Shown here one piece after another: positions 25,398-33,187 of a DNA stretch of 34,964 nt; within the stretch, counting starts at the first letter, position 1; each line of letters begins with the position of its first letter. This stretch comes from Thermoguttaceae bacterium (lineage in GTDB: Bacteria > Planctomycetota > Planctomycetia > Pirellulales > Thermoguttaceae), in NCBI GenBank assembly GCA_017408405.1, contig JAFQUP010000205.1, positions 1 to 34,964 on the forward strand. Reading direction: 5' to 3'. The position numbers and the translations under genes are program-made. The notes below the pieces were generated by a model. That model saw nothing but the letters and a program-made list of their open reading frames with translations. It made no database searches and had not been told where the DNA came from.

Positions 25398-25574
25398 TCA
25401 CTCGGAAACGTTAATCTCTGTACTCAAATTGCAGATATTCTCCGGTATGACTTCTGCCGTTTCATTCAAAGCATTACGTAAAGCCCCCAACGCGGTGAGA
25501 ACTCCAATTACCAAAAGCGTTGAAATGACAATCCATTCAAATGTTAATGATCCGCGTCGTTTCCGCTTTTTCAT
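25398..25574 (-). CDS. Flp-type small pilin-like protein (third of three)
   Basis: The protein has 58 residues: MKKRKRRG, then SLTFEWIVISTLLVIGVLTAL and a short hydrophilic tail (NETAEVIPENICNLSTEINVSE). A basic leader ending in Gly, cleavage before Ser, Glu at mature position 5 and one long hydrophobic helix are the features of type IVb (Flp/Tad) pilins processed by a prepilin peptidase. AGGGG seven bases before the ATG at 25574 fixes the start; a longer frame to 25601 is rejected. It lies 23 bases after the second pilin. No Tad assembly genes are in the window. Confidence 0.72.
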   Translation of the reverse strand: MKKRKRRGSLTFEWIVISTLLVIGVLTALGALRNALNETAEVIPENICNLSTEINVSE

Positions 25575-25597
25575 ATTCTGCCCCTGAAGTCTCATCA

Positions 25598-25804
25598 TCA
25601 ATTCCCTTCGCTTTGCCCACTTTCATTAACCGGCTTAATAAACTCCGCATCAATATTCTGAACGACATTGATCGTATCGTCAATCTCACCCAAAAAAGCG
25701 TTTCGCGCGGCAGCCAAACCGCCAAGAATGCCGATCGTGAGCAACACGCAAATCAAAATCCATTCAAACGCGAGTATTCCATCTCTTTTCTGAATATTTT
25801 TCAT
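25598..25804 (-). CDS. Flp-type small pilin-like protein (second of three)
   Basis: The protein has 68 residues: MKNIQKRDG, then ILAFEWILICVLLTIGILGGL, AAARNAF and an acidic tail. It keeps the Gly before the cleavage point, Glu at mature position 5, and the shared A.RN motif just after the helix. AGGCAGG precedes ATG 25804 at 8 bases. It lies 39 bases after the first pilin gene and 23 before the third, so the three should be one transcript. The paralogues differ mainly in the C-terminal tail, which is exposed in pilus models. Confidence 0.72.
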   Translation of the reverse strand: MKNIQKRDGILAFEWILICVLLTIGILGGLAAARNAFLGEIDDTINVVQNIDAEFIKPVNESGQSEGN

Positions 25805-25843
25805 GAAATTTACCTGCCTTTCATTCAATCAGAAAACAGAAAA

Positions 25844-26047
25844 TTAAAGCGTTTGCTCTGCAGTCGTTTCTGCCTGCTCTGCCTGCTTATTCAGATTTTC
25901 CACGCTGGTCGTTAAATCATCCAGCTTTTCCACGATCGAGTTGCGCAATGCGCCAAGACCGCTAATGAGACCTATTACCAGCAAGGTCGTGATGACGATC
26001 CACTCGAACGAAATGGAACCACGTTTTTTCTGCGATTTGTCCTTCAT
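25844..26047 (-). CDS. Flp-type small pilin-like protein (first of three)
   Basis: The protein has 67 residues: MKDKSQKKRG, then SISFEWIVITTLLVIGLISGL, GALRNSIVEKLDDLTTSVEN and a Glu/Ala/Gln-rich helical tail. The leader is basic and ends in Gly, with Glu at mature position 5. AAGGGA lies about 6 bases before ATG 26047. It is the promoter-proximal member of the tandem set and shares FEWI and LGALRN with the third copy. Pilin-like is the best call; a minor pseudopilin or TadE-like role cannot be excluded. Confidence 0.72.
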   Translation of the reverse strand: MKDKSQKKRGSISFEWIVITTLLVIGLISGLGALRNSIVEKLDDLTTSVENLNKQAEQAETTAEQTL

Positions 26048-26165
26048 AAATTCCCTTTCCGTAACGCGCTTAATTAATGGTGATTCGACTGATCCGGCGC
26101 ACTTCGGATTTTTCATACGTTAATAATCTTTTATTTTATCGGCCCTCTAAATCCTTCTCCCCAAT

Positions 26166-26192
26166 AAAAAAAGCAAGGACGGAAGTCCTTGC
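26166..26192 (-). terminator. Rho-independent terminator of rph
   Basis: GCAAGGAC pairs with GTCCTTGC (26173-26192) over a GGAA loop; on the minus strand a run of seven T follows the stem. It lies 24 bases after the rph stop and separates rph from the pilin genes. Confidence 0.88.
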
Positions 26193-26215
26193 CCATTTTT
26201 CCTATCTAAACAAAA

Positions 26216-26941
26216 TCATTTGAACTGCGCTTTCTGAAGTGCCGTTAGCTCGCATATTCCCTTTTTGGCTAAAGAAAGCATCTCTGCCAGCTCTTTTTCA
26301 TCAAAAACCGCTTCCTCACCGGTCCCTTGAATCTCAATGAATTTTCCTCCGGATGTCATGACCACATTCATATCCACTTCCGCGGCAGAATCTTCCAAAT
26401 AGCAAAGATCAAGTCTCGCTTCCCCCTCAACCAGTCCAACGCTCACTGCCGCGGCATAGTCACGAACGGGAAAACCAGGATCTCCCGGCCTCATTCCCGC
26501 GAAAACCTCCAGCGATCGCAGCGCGTCGACTAACGCAATCATTGCTCCCGTAATGGAGAGAGTTCGTGTTCCTCCGTCTGCCTGAAGAACGTCGCAATCA
26601 AGAGTCACTGCTCGTGGTCCCAGGATTTCAAGATCAACGACAGCCCGCAAACTTCTGCCAACCAAACGCTGAATCTCTGAAGAACGTCCGTCGATTTTTC
26701 CGTTTCTTTCGCGGCTCTTCCTCGGTGAAGTACTTCCAGGCATCATCGAATACTCTGCCGTAACCCAGCCGCGATTTTCTTCCGGGTCCATCCAGCCAGG
26801 AAGTTTCTCTGAAATACTTGCCGTGCACAAAATCATCGTTTCTCCGGCGCGAATGAGCACACTTCCCGGAGTTTTATTCGTAAAATTTCTCTGAATCGTG
26901 ATTTGCCGCAATTCATCCTTCTGACGATTATCCGGACGCAT
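26216..26941 (-). CDS. rph: Ribonuclease PH
   Basis: The protein has 241 residues. It is a phosphorolytic 3'-5' exoribonuclease that trims tRNA 3' ends as a hexameric ring. Diagnostic segments are the start [61 protein letters not shown], the catalytic-region [20 protein letters not shown] and [21 protein letters not shown]. The length and start match the family. A strong terminator follows. The QueD-like gene lies 138 bases upstream on the same strand. Confidence 0.97.
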   Translation of the reverse strand: MRPDNRQKDELRQITIQRNFTNKTPGSVLIRAGETMILCTASISEKLPGWMDPEENRGWVTAEYSMMPGSTSPRKSRERNGKIDGRSSEIQRLVGRSLRAVVDLEILGPRAVTLDCDVLQADGGTRTLSITGAMIALVDALRSLEVFAGMRPGDPGFPVRDYAAAVSVGLVEGEARLDLCYLEDSAAEVDMNVVMTSGGKFIEIQGTGEEAVFDEKELAEMLSLAKKGICELTALQKAQFK

Positions 26942-27079
26942 TTTACCTCTCTTTCTCTTTGGGGTTGGGTTCTCGAATCACCTCTAAATCTTACGCTCCT
27001 AAGCTTCCCTGCTTCGGTTCAGGATCTCTCTTTTTTGAAGCCGTTCTTCCCGAAAAACTTTTTCAATTTCCGGTTGACT

Positions 27080-27943
27080 TCAATTTCTCAAAACGCAAAT
27101 CCCTTTCATTCCGGGCGCTTCCTCAACCTCTACCTGAAGCTGACTCCACTTTCCTTTCGCGAGAACTTCAGACTGAACAAGCTGATTCGCAATATATTCC
27201 GCGAGAAGTTCAGCCGTCGTATTAAAAATAGGCAGAATAACGCAATCTTCCATCGGAAAAATCCAACGTTTTGAACCATACCGAACCTCAATCTCCACCT
27301 TCATGGCCGTCATTCCGTTAGATATTGTTCCAGAAAAATCCGCTCCATTTCCAACGTCAATCGTCTCATCCTTACCTTCTTTTTTGCTTCCGACTTCATT
27401 CATTTCCGAAATTCCAGGCCAGCCGCATACCGCGGACAAACCGCTCATCGCGGCCATTTCGCCCCAACCAGACAAAGGCTTTCCTCCCGCCTGAGAAATC
27501 TCCTCCTCTCCAAAATCCATTCCAGCGCCAGTAGCCATTTGCGCCATTTTCTGGAAATAATCCTCGGGAGCAAGTTCTTTCGAGTCCTCTTTTTCGCCAT
27601 ACTGATTCACGGATGAAAGCCAAGTTCCCACTTTGTTCATCCAGTCAACGACGCCAGGCTGCTCGTCCGGCTCAATTTCTTCCATCGTGAACTTAATCTT
27701 TGGATTTTCTCCCTGAAGAAGAGTTTTGTGGTCAAGTTTTTTCAAAATCTCATGAAGTGTCTCTGAAAGCGGAATAAAGTCCACGACATACCCCGCGGGA
27801 GAAAGTTCCTGTTCAAGAGCGACCGAAACATGAAAGTCATGCCCGTGGAAAGGTTCGCAATGGGTTGAATCGAAAGTAATAAAATGCGAGGCTGAAAACA
27901 TCTGCTCGGCCGATTCAAGGCGAATTCCAAATTTTTTATCCAT
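27080..27943 (-). CDS. 6-pyruvoyl-tetrahydropterin synthase / QueD-like protein with internal insertion
   Basis: The protein has 287 residues, roughly twice the usual family length. The N-terminal half carries PTPS/QueD hallmarks: MFSASHFITF, CEPFHGHDFHVSVALE with the zinc-binding His cluster, YVVDFIPLSETLHEILKKLDHKTLL. The C-terminal part completes the fold: ILPIFNTTAELLAEYIANQL and LQVEVEEAPGMKGICVL with the catalytic-region Glu. Between them, about residues 105-210 form an acidic, Gly/Met/Ala-rich insertion (DFGEEEISQAGGKPLSGWGE...) absent from standard enzymes. QueD makes 6-carboxy-tetrahydropterin for queuosine; PTPS acts in pterin synthesis. The sequence does not decide which. GGAG is 7 bases before ATG 27943. 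No other queuosine gene is adjacent. Confidence 0.8.
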   Translation of the reverse strand: MDKKFGIRLESAEQMFSASHFITFDSTHCEPFHGHDFHVSVALEQELSPAGYVVDFIPLSETLHEILKKLDHKTLLQGENPKIKFTMEEIEPDEQPGVVDWMNKVGTWLSSVNQYGEKEDSKELAPEDYFQKMAQMATGAGMDFGEEEISQAGGKPLSGWGEMAAMSGLSAVCGWPGISEMNEVGSKKEGKDETIDVGNGADFSGTISNGMTAMKVEIEVRYGSKRWIFPMEDCVILPIFNTTAELLAEYIANQLVQSEVLAKGKWSQLQVEVEEAPGMKGICVLRN

Positions 27944-28129
27944 GAATGACTCCAACTCCTTGAAATTCAGGTTCAAAAAAGAGAAAACCTCAGCAAAATA
28001 ATTCCATTTTTCAAATCATACGCATTTTTAATTAAAAATTCAAGATGAATTCAGATAAAAATTTGACGAAATCTCATTTTCCGCGAAATTTCCAACAAAA
28101 ATCTCACTTCCCGGCGAACTTCACCCCGA

Positions 28130-28960
28130 CTATTCGTCTTTCACGTAATATTTCGTAATATCCAAACCGCCATGGAGTTCCTCCTCAAGCATTTTCACTC
28201 TCGAATCCAAATGATCAACCATTCGGCGAAGTTTCATCACCTGTGATTCCTCGGACTCTTCATGAATCGGCCGCGGAACTGTCGGATAGTTCAGATGCCG
28301 CTGAAAAGCCGAAAAAAGATAAGTCGGGTCTTTTCGACGATTCGCCAGCGCGATCCGTCCCTCCTTCTCGCCGAAAAGAATTGCTTTTCCATGTTCTTCT
28401 CCATGAACCACCGCGTAATAGTCACTCCGAACAAAAATCATCTCCGCGAAATCCAAAAGGCCAAGCTGACGCCTCAAAAGCAAAATCCACTCCGACCACG
28501 CTTCATCAAATACCGGATCTCGACTGATTGCTTCCAGCCCCTCTTCATACTTTAGCCGATTCCGGCTCAAGGCCTCAAACTGGTACAGAAACATTCCCTG
28601 AGGAATCATCTTCTCTGCCCGGCAGTGCGCCTCTTTCTCAAGAATCTGAAGCGCGATAAGATAGTCAAATTTCCCGTCATCTCGTTCCGCCTCCTTCATC
28701 ACGAACGTTTGAAACGGCGTGAAATAGTGGCTCATGGTACTCATTGCCTCCGCGATGCTACCGGTAAACTTCAAAGACGACTCCATAAACTCTAAAGCTA
28801 CCGGCAATTTCGTTGTCGCCAGAATCTCATGACGAATCGTTCGCAAAAGTTCCTGAGTCGCCGTCATGTGCATTCGCTCACGAAGTACTTTGAAAAGATA
28901 TTCCTGTTCAACGTACTCTTCTCGTGCCAAAATTGAACCGCGCGCGTTTGATCGTGACAT
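28130..28960 (-). CDS. Conserved protein of planctomycete type, function unknown
   Basis: The protein has 276 residues and is soluble and mostly helical. Recognisable conserved stretches, from memory of planctomycete genomes, are QEYLFKVLRERM, LATTKLPVALEFMESSLK, MSHYFTPFQTFVMKEAE, KFDYLIALQILEKEAHCRAE, QGMFLYQFEALSRNRLKYEE and LGLLDFAEMIFVRSDYY. The C-terminus has a coiled coil (VMKLRRMVDHLDSRVKMLEEEL). No catalytic motif or membrane segment is evident. The frame opens at a TTG at 28966; the ATG at 28960 is preferred. It lies between the QueD-like gene and lpxI on the same strand, with AT-rich gaps on both sides. Its main value here is as a lineage marker. Confidence 0.72.
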   Translation of the reverse strand: MSRSNARGSILAREEYVEQEYLFKVLRERMHMTATQELLRTIRHEILATTKLPVALEFMESSLKFTGSIAEAMSTMSHYFTPFQTFVMKEAERDDGKFDYLIALQILEKEAHCRAEKMIPQGMFLYQFEALSRNRLKYEEGLEAISRDPVFDEAWSEWILLLRRQLGLLDFAEMIFVRSDYYAVVHGEEHGKAILFGEKEGRIALANRRKDPTYLFSAFQRHLNYPTVPRPIHEESEESQVMKLRRMVDHLDSRVKMLEEELHGGLDITKYYVKDE

Positions 28961-29100
28961 TTTCAAACCAAAATTACTTTGTTACCGATTACGAAAGAAA
29001 AAAATTTAACCCCCAAATATCGTCCATAAAAAATCTCGCGAAATTTCCATGAACGACTTCAAACTAATTTCGACAATTCACCTGTTCCCCAAAAACGTTT

Positions 29101-29967
29101 TCAGGAATCAAACCGAACGGCGCAAACCGCGATCCCACGTGAATCGGCAAATTCCAAAACCTCTTTTTGATCAATCAGGATGGAACGCTCCGCCTCTATC
29201 GCGATCACCGTTCCGCCGGCCTTCGCGAAATTTTCCAGCGTACGCATTCCAATCGTCGGCACATCAAAACGCATATCCTGATTCGGCTTGGCTACCTTCA
29301 CCAAAACCAGATCTCCCTTCGAAGAAAGTCTGCCCGCGCGTTCAATGCACGCGTCTGTCCCCTCGATCGCTTCCAGCGCAATCGCGACACCATTCGTCAC
29401 CAAAACCGTCTGCCCAACGTCAAAACGCCCAAGTTCCCGCGCAAGATTCATGCCGTAACGAATGTCCCGCCACTGTGCCTCCGTCGGATGTTTTCTCGTC
29501 AAAATCCCTTCCCCTGCCAAAAGCTCCGGAACAAAATCCGTCGGTGCCCCCATTCTCAAACCAAAACTTTCAAAAAGGCGAATCAGTGCTTTCATGAGTG
29601 AATCATCCTGACAATCATTTTTTCGGGTGACAAAATAAGACGCGAATGTTTTGGCTGCCAGCCAATCCGGCGTATGCACAAAAAAACTCAGGGGATGAAA
29701 CAGACGATGCTTAAAGTATTTCCCGAGCATAATAAAATCCACGATCCCATGCCGCCGCATATGCCGAATGATTTTTCCGGCTCGACACATTCCGACAGAA
29801 CGATAGACCGCGCATACTTCCGAGAGGGACTTCCGGTCCGCGTGTCCAACGACACCGAAGCAGTGGACCTCAAATCCCTGCGTCTTCAATGCCTGCGCAA
29901 CATAGACCGGATACCGTCCCCACCCGGCGACCATGCAGATTTTTTTGACTTTTCCTGGATCTGTCAT
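29101..29967 (-). CDS. lpxI: UDP-2,3-diacylglucosamine pyrophosphatase LpxI
   Basis: The protein has 288 residues. LpxI hydrolyses UDP-2,3-diacylglucosamine to lipid X in lipid A synthesis, replacing LpxH. It shows the two-domain pattern: N-terminal ICMVAGWGRYPVYVAQALK and MCRAGKIIRHMRRHGIVDFIMLGKY, and the C-terminal catalytic part with GQTVLVTNGVAIALEAIEGTDACIERAG, LVKVAKPNQDMRFDVPTIG and AGGTVIAIEAERSILID. The catalytic Asp region is EGTDA. GGAG lies 4-5 bases before ATG 29967; the frame extends upstream to 30048 without a good ribosome site. Its presence supports an LPS-type outer membrane. No other lpx gene is in the window. Confidence 0.9.
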   Translation of the reverse strand: MTDPGKVKKICMVAGWGRYPVYVAQALKTQGFEVHCFGVVGHADRKSLSEVCAVYRSVGMCRAGKIIRHMRRHGIVDFIMLGKYFKHRLFHPLSFFVHTPDWLAAKTFASYFVTRKNDCQDDSLMKALIRLFESFGLRMGAPTDFVPELLAGEGILTRKHPTEAQWRDIRYGMNLARELGRFDVGQTVLVTNGVAIALEAIEGTDACIERAGRLSSKGDLVLVKVAKPNQDMRFDVPTIGMRTLENFAKAGGTVIAIEAERSILIDQKEVLEFADSRGIAVCAVRFDS

Positions 29968-30220
29968 TTTGCTCCGCGTCTGCTTCTCATTTTTTCTGTT
30001 TGCCTCATTCCTTGGGCAAAAAACGTTTCTTTCTTTCATTTTATCCAATCTTTACCAAATCCGCAAGTACGCTTTCGCAAAAATGCTCCATTTTTTTCAG
30101 AAATACCGGACCAAGTCCTTGAAAATTTCCGAGAAAACCAGTAGAATTGATTTCGGGCTCTGTTTTTACCCCAGTCCACTCTCATTTTATGCTTTCAGGC
30201 ACACGCATCTTTTTAAAATT

Positions 30221-30238
30221 CCCGACTCGTATGTCGGG
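30221..30238 (+). promoter_or_regulatory. Palindrome in the leader of the ADP-ribosylglycohydrolase gene
   Basis: CCCGAC-TCGTAT-GTCGGG, a perfect 6-bp inverted repeat with a 6-base spacer. It ends 13 bases before the AAGGAGG ribosome site. It could be an operator or a leader hairpin near the ribosome site; nothing in the sequence decides. Confidence 0.4.
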
Positions 30239-30264
30239 CAAACACGAAAAGAAGGAGGTACACT

Positions 30265-31047
30265 ATGTTTGGTGCGATCATTGGAGACATCGTCGGATCC
30301 TGCTATGAGAACATAAACTGCAAAAGTACAGATTTCGAATTTCTGGATCGGCGCAGTCGATTTACTGACGATTCGACCCTGACCATCGCGACGGCTGACG
30401 CCATTTTAAACGGCCTGTCGTTTGCTGACGCCTACTGGGAGTGGGGAAATCGCTACCCATACGCCGGTTACGGAGGCCGTTTTTTCGAATGGCTCCATTC
30501 TACGGAGAAAAAACCATACTTCAGCTTTGGAAACGGTTCCGCAATGCGGGTCTCTCCTGTCGGCTGGGCATTTGAGACGCTCGAAGAAACGATCGAGGCG
30601 GCATGCCGTTCCGCCTCCGTCACGCACGATCACCCGCATGGGATCGAAGGTGCCGAATCCACAGCCGCGGCGATCTGGATGGCCCGTAACGGGAAAACGA
30701 AAGAAGAGATCGGAGAGTTCATCGAAAATCATTTTTTCTACGATCTCTCCCGCTCGCTCGATGAGATCCGTCCTGGCTATGAGTTTGACGTCACGTGTAT
30801 GGGAACGATGCCGGTCGCATTTCGGGCGTTTCTGGAATCGGAGGATTATGTGAGTGCCGTACGTCTGGCCGTTTCTGTCGGCGGAGACAGCGACACGATT
30901 GCGTGCATTACCGGAGGCATCGCAGATGCGTTTTACCGAGAGATCCCGAAAGAAGTCCATTCTTTCATGCGAGCCAAGCTGCCGCAGGAAATGCTGGAGA
31001 TCATCGATCAGTTTGAAGAAAAATACGTGACGCGAAAACTGACCTGA
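30265..31047 (+). CDS. ADP-ribosylglycohydrolase family protein
   Basis: The protein has 260 residues. The N-terminal MFGAIIGDIVGSCYE and the metal-binding RFTDDSTLTIATADAIL match the DraG/ARH family, as do GNGSAMRVSPVGW, SVTHDHPHGIEGAE and the C-terminal SVGGDSDTIACITGGIADA with the second Asp cluster. These enzymes remove ADP-ribose from proteins or small molecules with two Mg ions. The start is firm, with AAGGAGG six bases before the ATG. It is a single gene; no ADP-ribosyltransferase or nitrogenase gene adjoins it, so the substrate is open. The DNA is clearly more GC-rich than that upstream of 30.2 kb. Confidence 0.92.
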   Translation: MFGAIIGDIVGSCYENINCKSTDFEFLDRRSRFTDDSTLTIATADAILNGLSFADAYWEWGNRYPYAGYGGRFFEWLHSTEKKPYFSFGNGSAMRVSPVGWAFETLEETIEAACRSASVTHDHPHGIEGAESTAAAIWMARNGKTKEEIGEFIENHFFYDLSRSLDEIRPGYEFDVTCMGTMPVAFRAFLESEDYVSAVRLAVSVGGDSDTIACITGGIADAFYREIPKEVHSFMRAKLPQEMLEIIDQFEEKYVTRKLT

Positions 31048-31112
31048 ACTCGATGCAGAAACGCCCTGAACTCGGTCTGAACCACGATCCGAAAGCACGA
31101 AAAACAAAAAAA

Positions 31113-31166
31113 CCCTTCACCGAACGGCCGACACAATGGATACGCCAGTCGGGAAAGGGCTTTTTT
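31113..31166. terminator. Bidirectional terminator between convergent genes
   Basis: CCCTTCACCGA pairs with TCGGGAAAGGG (9 of 11) around a long loop. TTTTTT follows on the plus strand and TTTTTTT on the minus strand, so it can end both the ADP-ribosylglycohydrolase and pheS transcripts. Confidence 0.7.
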
Positions 31167-31198
31167 ATTTTCGTCTCCGCTTTATTTTCGTTTCCGCG

Positions 31199-32218
31199 TC
31201 AGACGTACGTCGGGAACTGTTCGTTGAAACGAACGTCGCCGGCGTTCAGCAGACGAATGTCCGGAATGCCGAATTTCATCATCGCCAGACGCGTCAGACC
31301 CGCTCCAAACGCGAACCCGCTATAGACCGTGGGATCCACGCCCGCGCACTCGAGAACCTTCGGATGAATCAGACCGCACGGAATCAGCTCGATCCAGCCG
31401 GTGCCGTGGCACGTGGAGCACCCGTCGCCCTCGCACAGAAGACAGCGAATGTCCAGCTCAAAACCAGGTTCGACGAACGGGAAGAATCCCGGACGCAGAC
31501 GCACGGTGACGTCGCGGTGGAAGATCTCGCTCAAAAGCGTCTTCATGACGGCGATCAGGTTCGCGACCGAGATATTCTTGTCAACGACCAGACCCTCGCA
31601 CTGATAGAACGTGTTTTCGTGGCTCGGATCCACTGCCTCATTACGGAAGCAGCGTCCCGGGAAGATCGCGCGAAGCGGCACGCCGAGACGCTGCATCGTG
31701 CGGACCTGGTTCGCGGAAGTATGCGTACGCATGAGCATCTGGTTCTTAAGCCAGTACGTATCCTGCATTTCACGCGCGGGATGGTCCGATGGAATGTTCA
31801 CCGCGTCAAAATTATAGTATTCCAACTCGCATTCCGGCGACGGAACCACGGTGAAACCCATTCCCTGAAAAATCGATTCCAGTTCCATCTGAATCAGAGA
31901 GATCGGATGAAGCGACCCAAGCGTCCGGCCCGTTCCCGGCAGGGTGAGGTCCAGACCGGTGCTTTTTTTCGCAGGCGCGGCATTCGCGGCGGTTTCCTTC
32001 GCGGCGGCAAGCGCTTCCTCGGCATAGTTCTTCAGCTCGTTGAGCCGGGAACCGAACGAACGTTTCTCTTCCGCGGAAAGACTGCGGAAGTCCGTATTTT
32101 TAGCCAGAGTGGTGATGCTTCCCTTTTTGCCCAGATACTTGATGCGCACCTGCTCGACAGCTTCCGCGGTCGCCGCAGCCGCAAGATCCGCAGCGAATTG
32201 TTCTTTGATCGTCTGCAT
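31199..32218 (-). CDS. pheS: Phenylalanyl-tRNA synthetase alpha subunit
   Basis: The protein has 339 residues. With PheT it charges tRNA-Phe. The N-terminal coiled coil (residues about 1-85, including VRIKYLGKKGSITTLAKN) is followed by the class II core: HPISLIQMELESIFQGMGF, NFDAVNIPSDHPAREMQDTYW, LLMRTHTSANQVRTMQ-like, RNEAVDPSHENTFYQCEGLVVD, RPGFFPFVEPGFELDI and the motif 3 region FAFGAGLTRLAMMKFGI. A Cys cluster (CLLCEGDGCSTCHGTGW) is the zinc-ribbon-like insertion seen in some bacterial PheS. AGAGG is 8 bases before ATG 32218. pheT is not downstream, which is unusual, because pheST is normally an operon. A TATAAT on the minus strand at 32295-32290 is a likely -10 box. Confidence 0.96.
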   Translation of the reverse strand: MQTIKEQFAADLAAAATAEAVEQVRIKYLGKKGSITTLAKNTDFRSLSAEEKRSFGSRLNELKNYAEEALAAAKETAANAAPAKKSTGLDLTLPGTGRTLGSLHPISLIQMELESIFQGMGFTVVPSPECELEYYNFDAVNIPSDHPAREMQDTYWLKNQMLMRTHTSANQVRTMQRLGVPLRAIFPGRCFRNEAVDPSHENTFYQCEGLVVDKNISVANLIAVMKTLLSEIFHRDVTVRLRPGFFPFVEPGFELDIRCLLCEGDGCSTCHGTGWIELIPCGLIHPKVLECAGVDPTVYSGFAFGAGLTRLAMMKFGIPDIRLLNAGDVRFNEQFPTYV

Positions 32219-32289
32219 TTTTGAAACCTCTGAAATCGTGAAACTCACTCCGGGCCAATTCCAAACCGGAGCCAAATAAATTCCCGATT

Positions 32290-32318
32290 ATTATACTACG
32301 AAAACCACTTTCCGAAAA
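32290..32318 (-). promoter_or_regulatory. Probable promoter of pheS
   Basis: The minus strand reads TATAAT at 32295-32290, 72 bases before the ATG. The -35 region (TTTTCG at about 32318-32313) is a poor match, so only the -10 box is convincing. Confidence 0.35.
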
Positions 32319-32421
32319 GGCCCCCCAACGGAGATTTTTCCGCTTTTTGCCAAAAAAGACGAAAAGAAAAAACTAAACCCGCCCACACGAAAGAAAATAG
32401 GGTTAACGCGCGATTCTCCCC

Positions 32422-32454
32422 AAATATTTCGCCGGGGCGCTGCCCCGGACCCCG
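32422..32454. repeat. GC hairpin direct repeat, copy 1
   Basis: A 33-base block beginning AAATATTTC and containing CCGGGGC-GCT-GCCCCGG (32432-32448) then ACCCCG. Apart from one extra T, it is identical to the block at 34658-34691, in the same orientation. Confidence 0.85.
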
Positions 32455-32601
32455 AGGACATTTTACTGGAAACTGGTTGACGGCAAAGATCACTGCGCAA
32501 CAGTATTCCAAATTCCCCTCCTCTGAAGGGATGGCACGCAGTGCCGGGGTGGTTTGGAATGCGGTGATACAGGCCGTCAGGCCATTCACCGCTTTTGGTC
32601 A

Positions 32602-32764
32602 GCGGCAATAAAGCGCGAAAGCGCATTTGCCGCGTGGAAGTGGGAAAAAACTTAAAATCTGGCCGAAAGGCTGACGCGAAACGCCCACTCCCGGCGAACG
32701 CGCTGGCGCGCTTTATCGCCGAACGACAAAGCGGCAAAAGTCACTAAAGTGACTGAATTGCCGC
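32602..32764. repeat. Three consecutive nested palindromes
   Basis: Hairpin 1: GCGGCAA (32602-32608) with TTGCCGC (32627-32633), enclosing GCGC-GAAA-GCGC. Hairpin 2: CGGCGA (32692-32697) with TCGCCG (32716-32721), enclosing a CGCG-rich stem. Hairpin 3: GCGGCAA (32731-32737) with TTGCCGC (32758-32764), enclosing GTCACT-AA-AGTGAC (32740-32753). Hairpins 1 and 3 share identical outer arms but have unrelated inner stems of equal plan, so structure rather than sequence is conserved. Confidence 0.75.
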
Positions 32765-32801
32765 ACTCCAGATTTCCCTCCTTCGGAGGGGCGGCTCTGG
32801 G

Positions 32802-32885
32802 AGGCAGCACGTCTCGCGTTGCTTTTGGGAGGCGGCGCGTCTCGTGTCGCTTTTGGGAGGCGGCGCGTCTCGCGTCGCTTTTCAA
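32802..32885. repeat. 28-bp tandem repeat, three copies
   Basis: Units 32802-32829, 32830-32857 and 32858-32885 follow AGGCGGCGCGTCTCGYGTCG + CTTTTGGG, with few changes (AGGCAGCAC in the first; the last ends TTTTCAAG). CTCCTTCGGAG palindromes flank the array at about 32779 and 32897. Confidence 0.85.
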
Positions 32886-33064
32886 GAAATTCCTCTCCTT
32901 CGGAGGGAGGCGAGTAAAGCGAAACAGATCGCTTCCTAAAACTCATAAAAATACACAACATTCCATATCTGCCAAACCGAATACCCAGCATGACAGATAA
33001 AAAAAGTTTTGCCGGAAATGGCACGGATCTGGTTCTGTTTGGCAGATCGTTCCTCGCTGCCAAG

Positions 33065-33187
33065 CTATGCGGAAGCCCAGGTTGTTGTTCCGATTGCCCG
33101 GTTCGTTGTAGTTCCGGTTCGCGGAGCGGCAGTTCTCGGCGTTGTTGTTCCAGCTGCCGCCGCGGTTGACTCGGTTCGAGCCGCTAT
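33065..33187 (-). repeat. DGR template repeat (TR)
   Basis: The 123 bases run from ATAGCGG (33187) to the likely initiation-of-mutagenic-homing block CTGGGCTTCCGCATAG (33065 end). The sequence is full of AAC codons in the target's frame ([20 protein letters not shown]..., RNNNLGF). This is the design seen in DGR templates because AAC can mutate to 15 codons and never to a stop. Its first bases overlap the last bases of the RT gene (stop TAG at 33186-33184), so there is no RT-TR spacer. It should be part of a non-coding RNA made with or after the RT transcript. The frame across it is not a gene. Confidence 0.95.

Larger units (their letters stand above)
32319..33064. other. Non-coding repeat- and palindrome-rich region
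   Basis: About 750 bases between pheS and the DGR template repeat contain no credible gene. Long frames (for example 32291-32737 and 32713-33063 on the minus strand) translate to Arg/Pro-rich low-complexity sequence of the RRLPKATRDAPPP kind and span the repeats. Individual repeats are listed separately. Two diverged copies of a module starting CGGCAAA and running to a CCTC-C-GAGG-like block (near 32481-32540 and 32732-32795) suggest a repeat family. ATTCCAAA (32505-32512) also pairs with TTTGGAAT (32553-32560) around an inner GGCAC-GCA-GTGCC hairpin. Confidence 0.6.

Noticed and set aside
31136..32224. A 362-codon plus-strand frame opposite pheS
   Set aside because: It is the antisense shadow of pheS; PheS motifs on the minus strand are unambiguous.
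32422..32885. Possible CRISPR array (regular repeats)
   Set aside because: The 28-bp units are directly adjacent without unique spacers, and the palindromes differ in sequence; there are no cas genes.
32291..33063. Arg/Pro-rich minus-strand frames between pheS and TR
   Set aside because: They span tandem repeats and palindromes, use biased low-complexity codons, and have no ribosome site or motif; treated as non-coding repeats.
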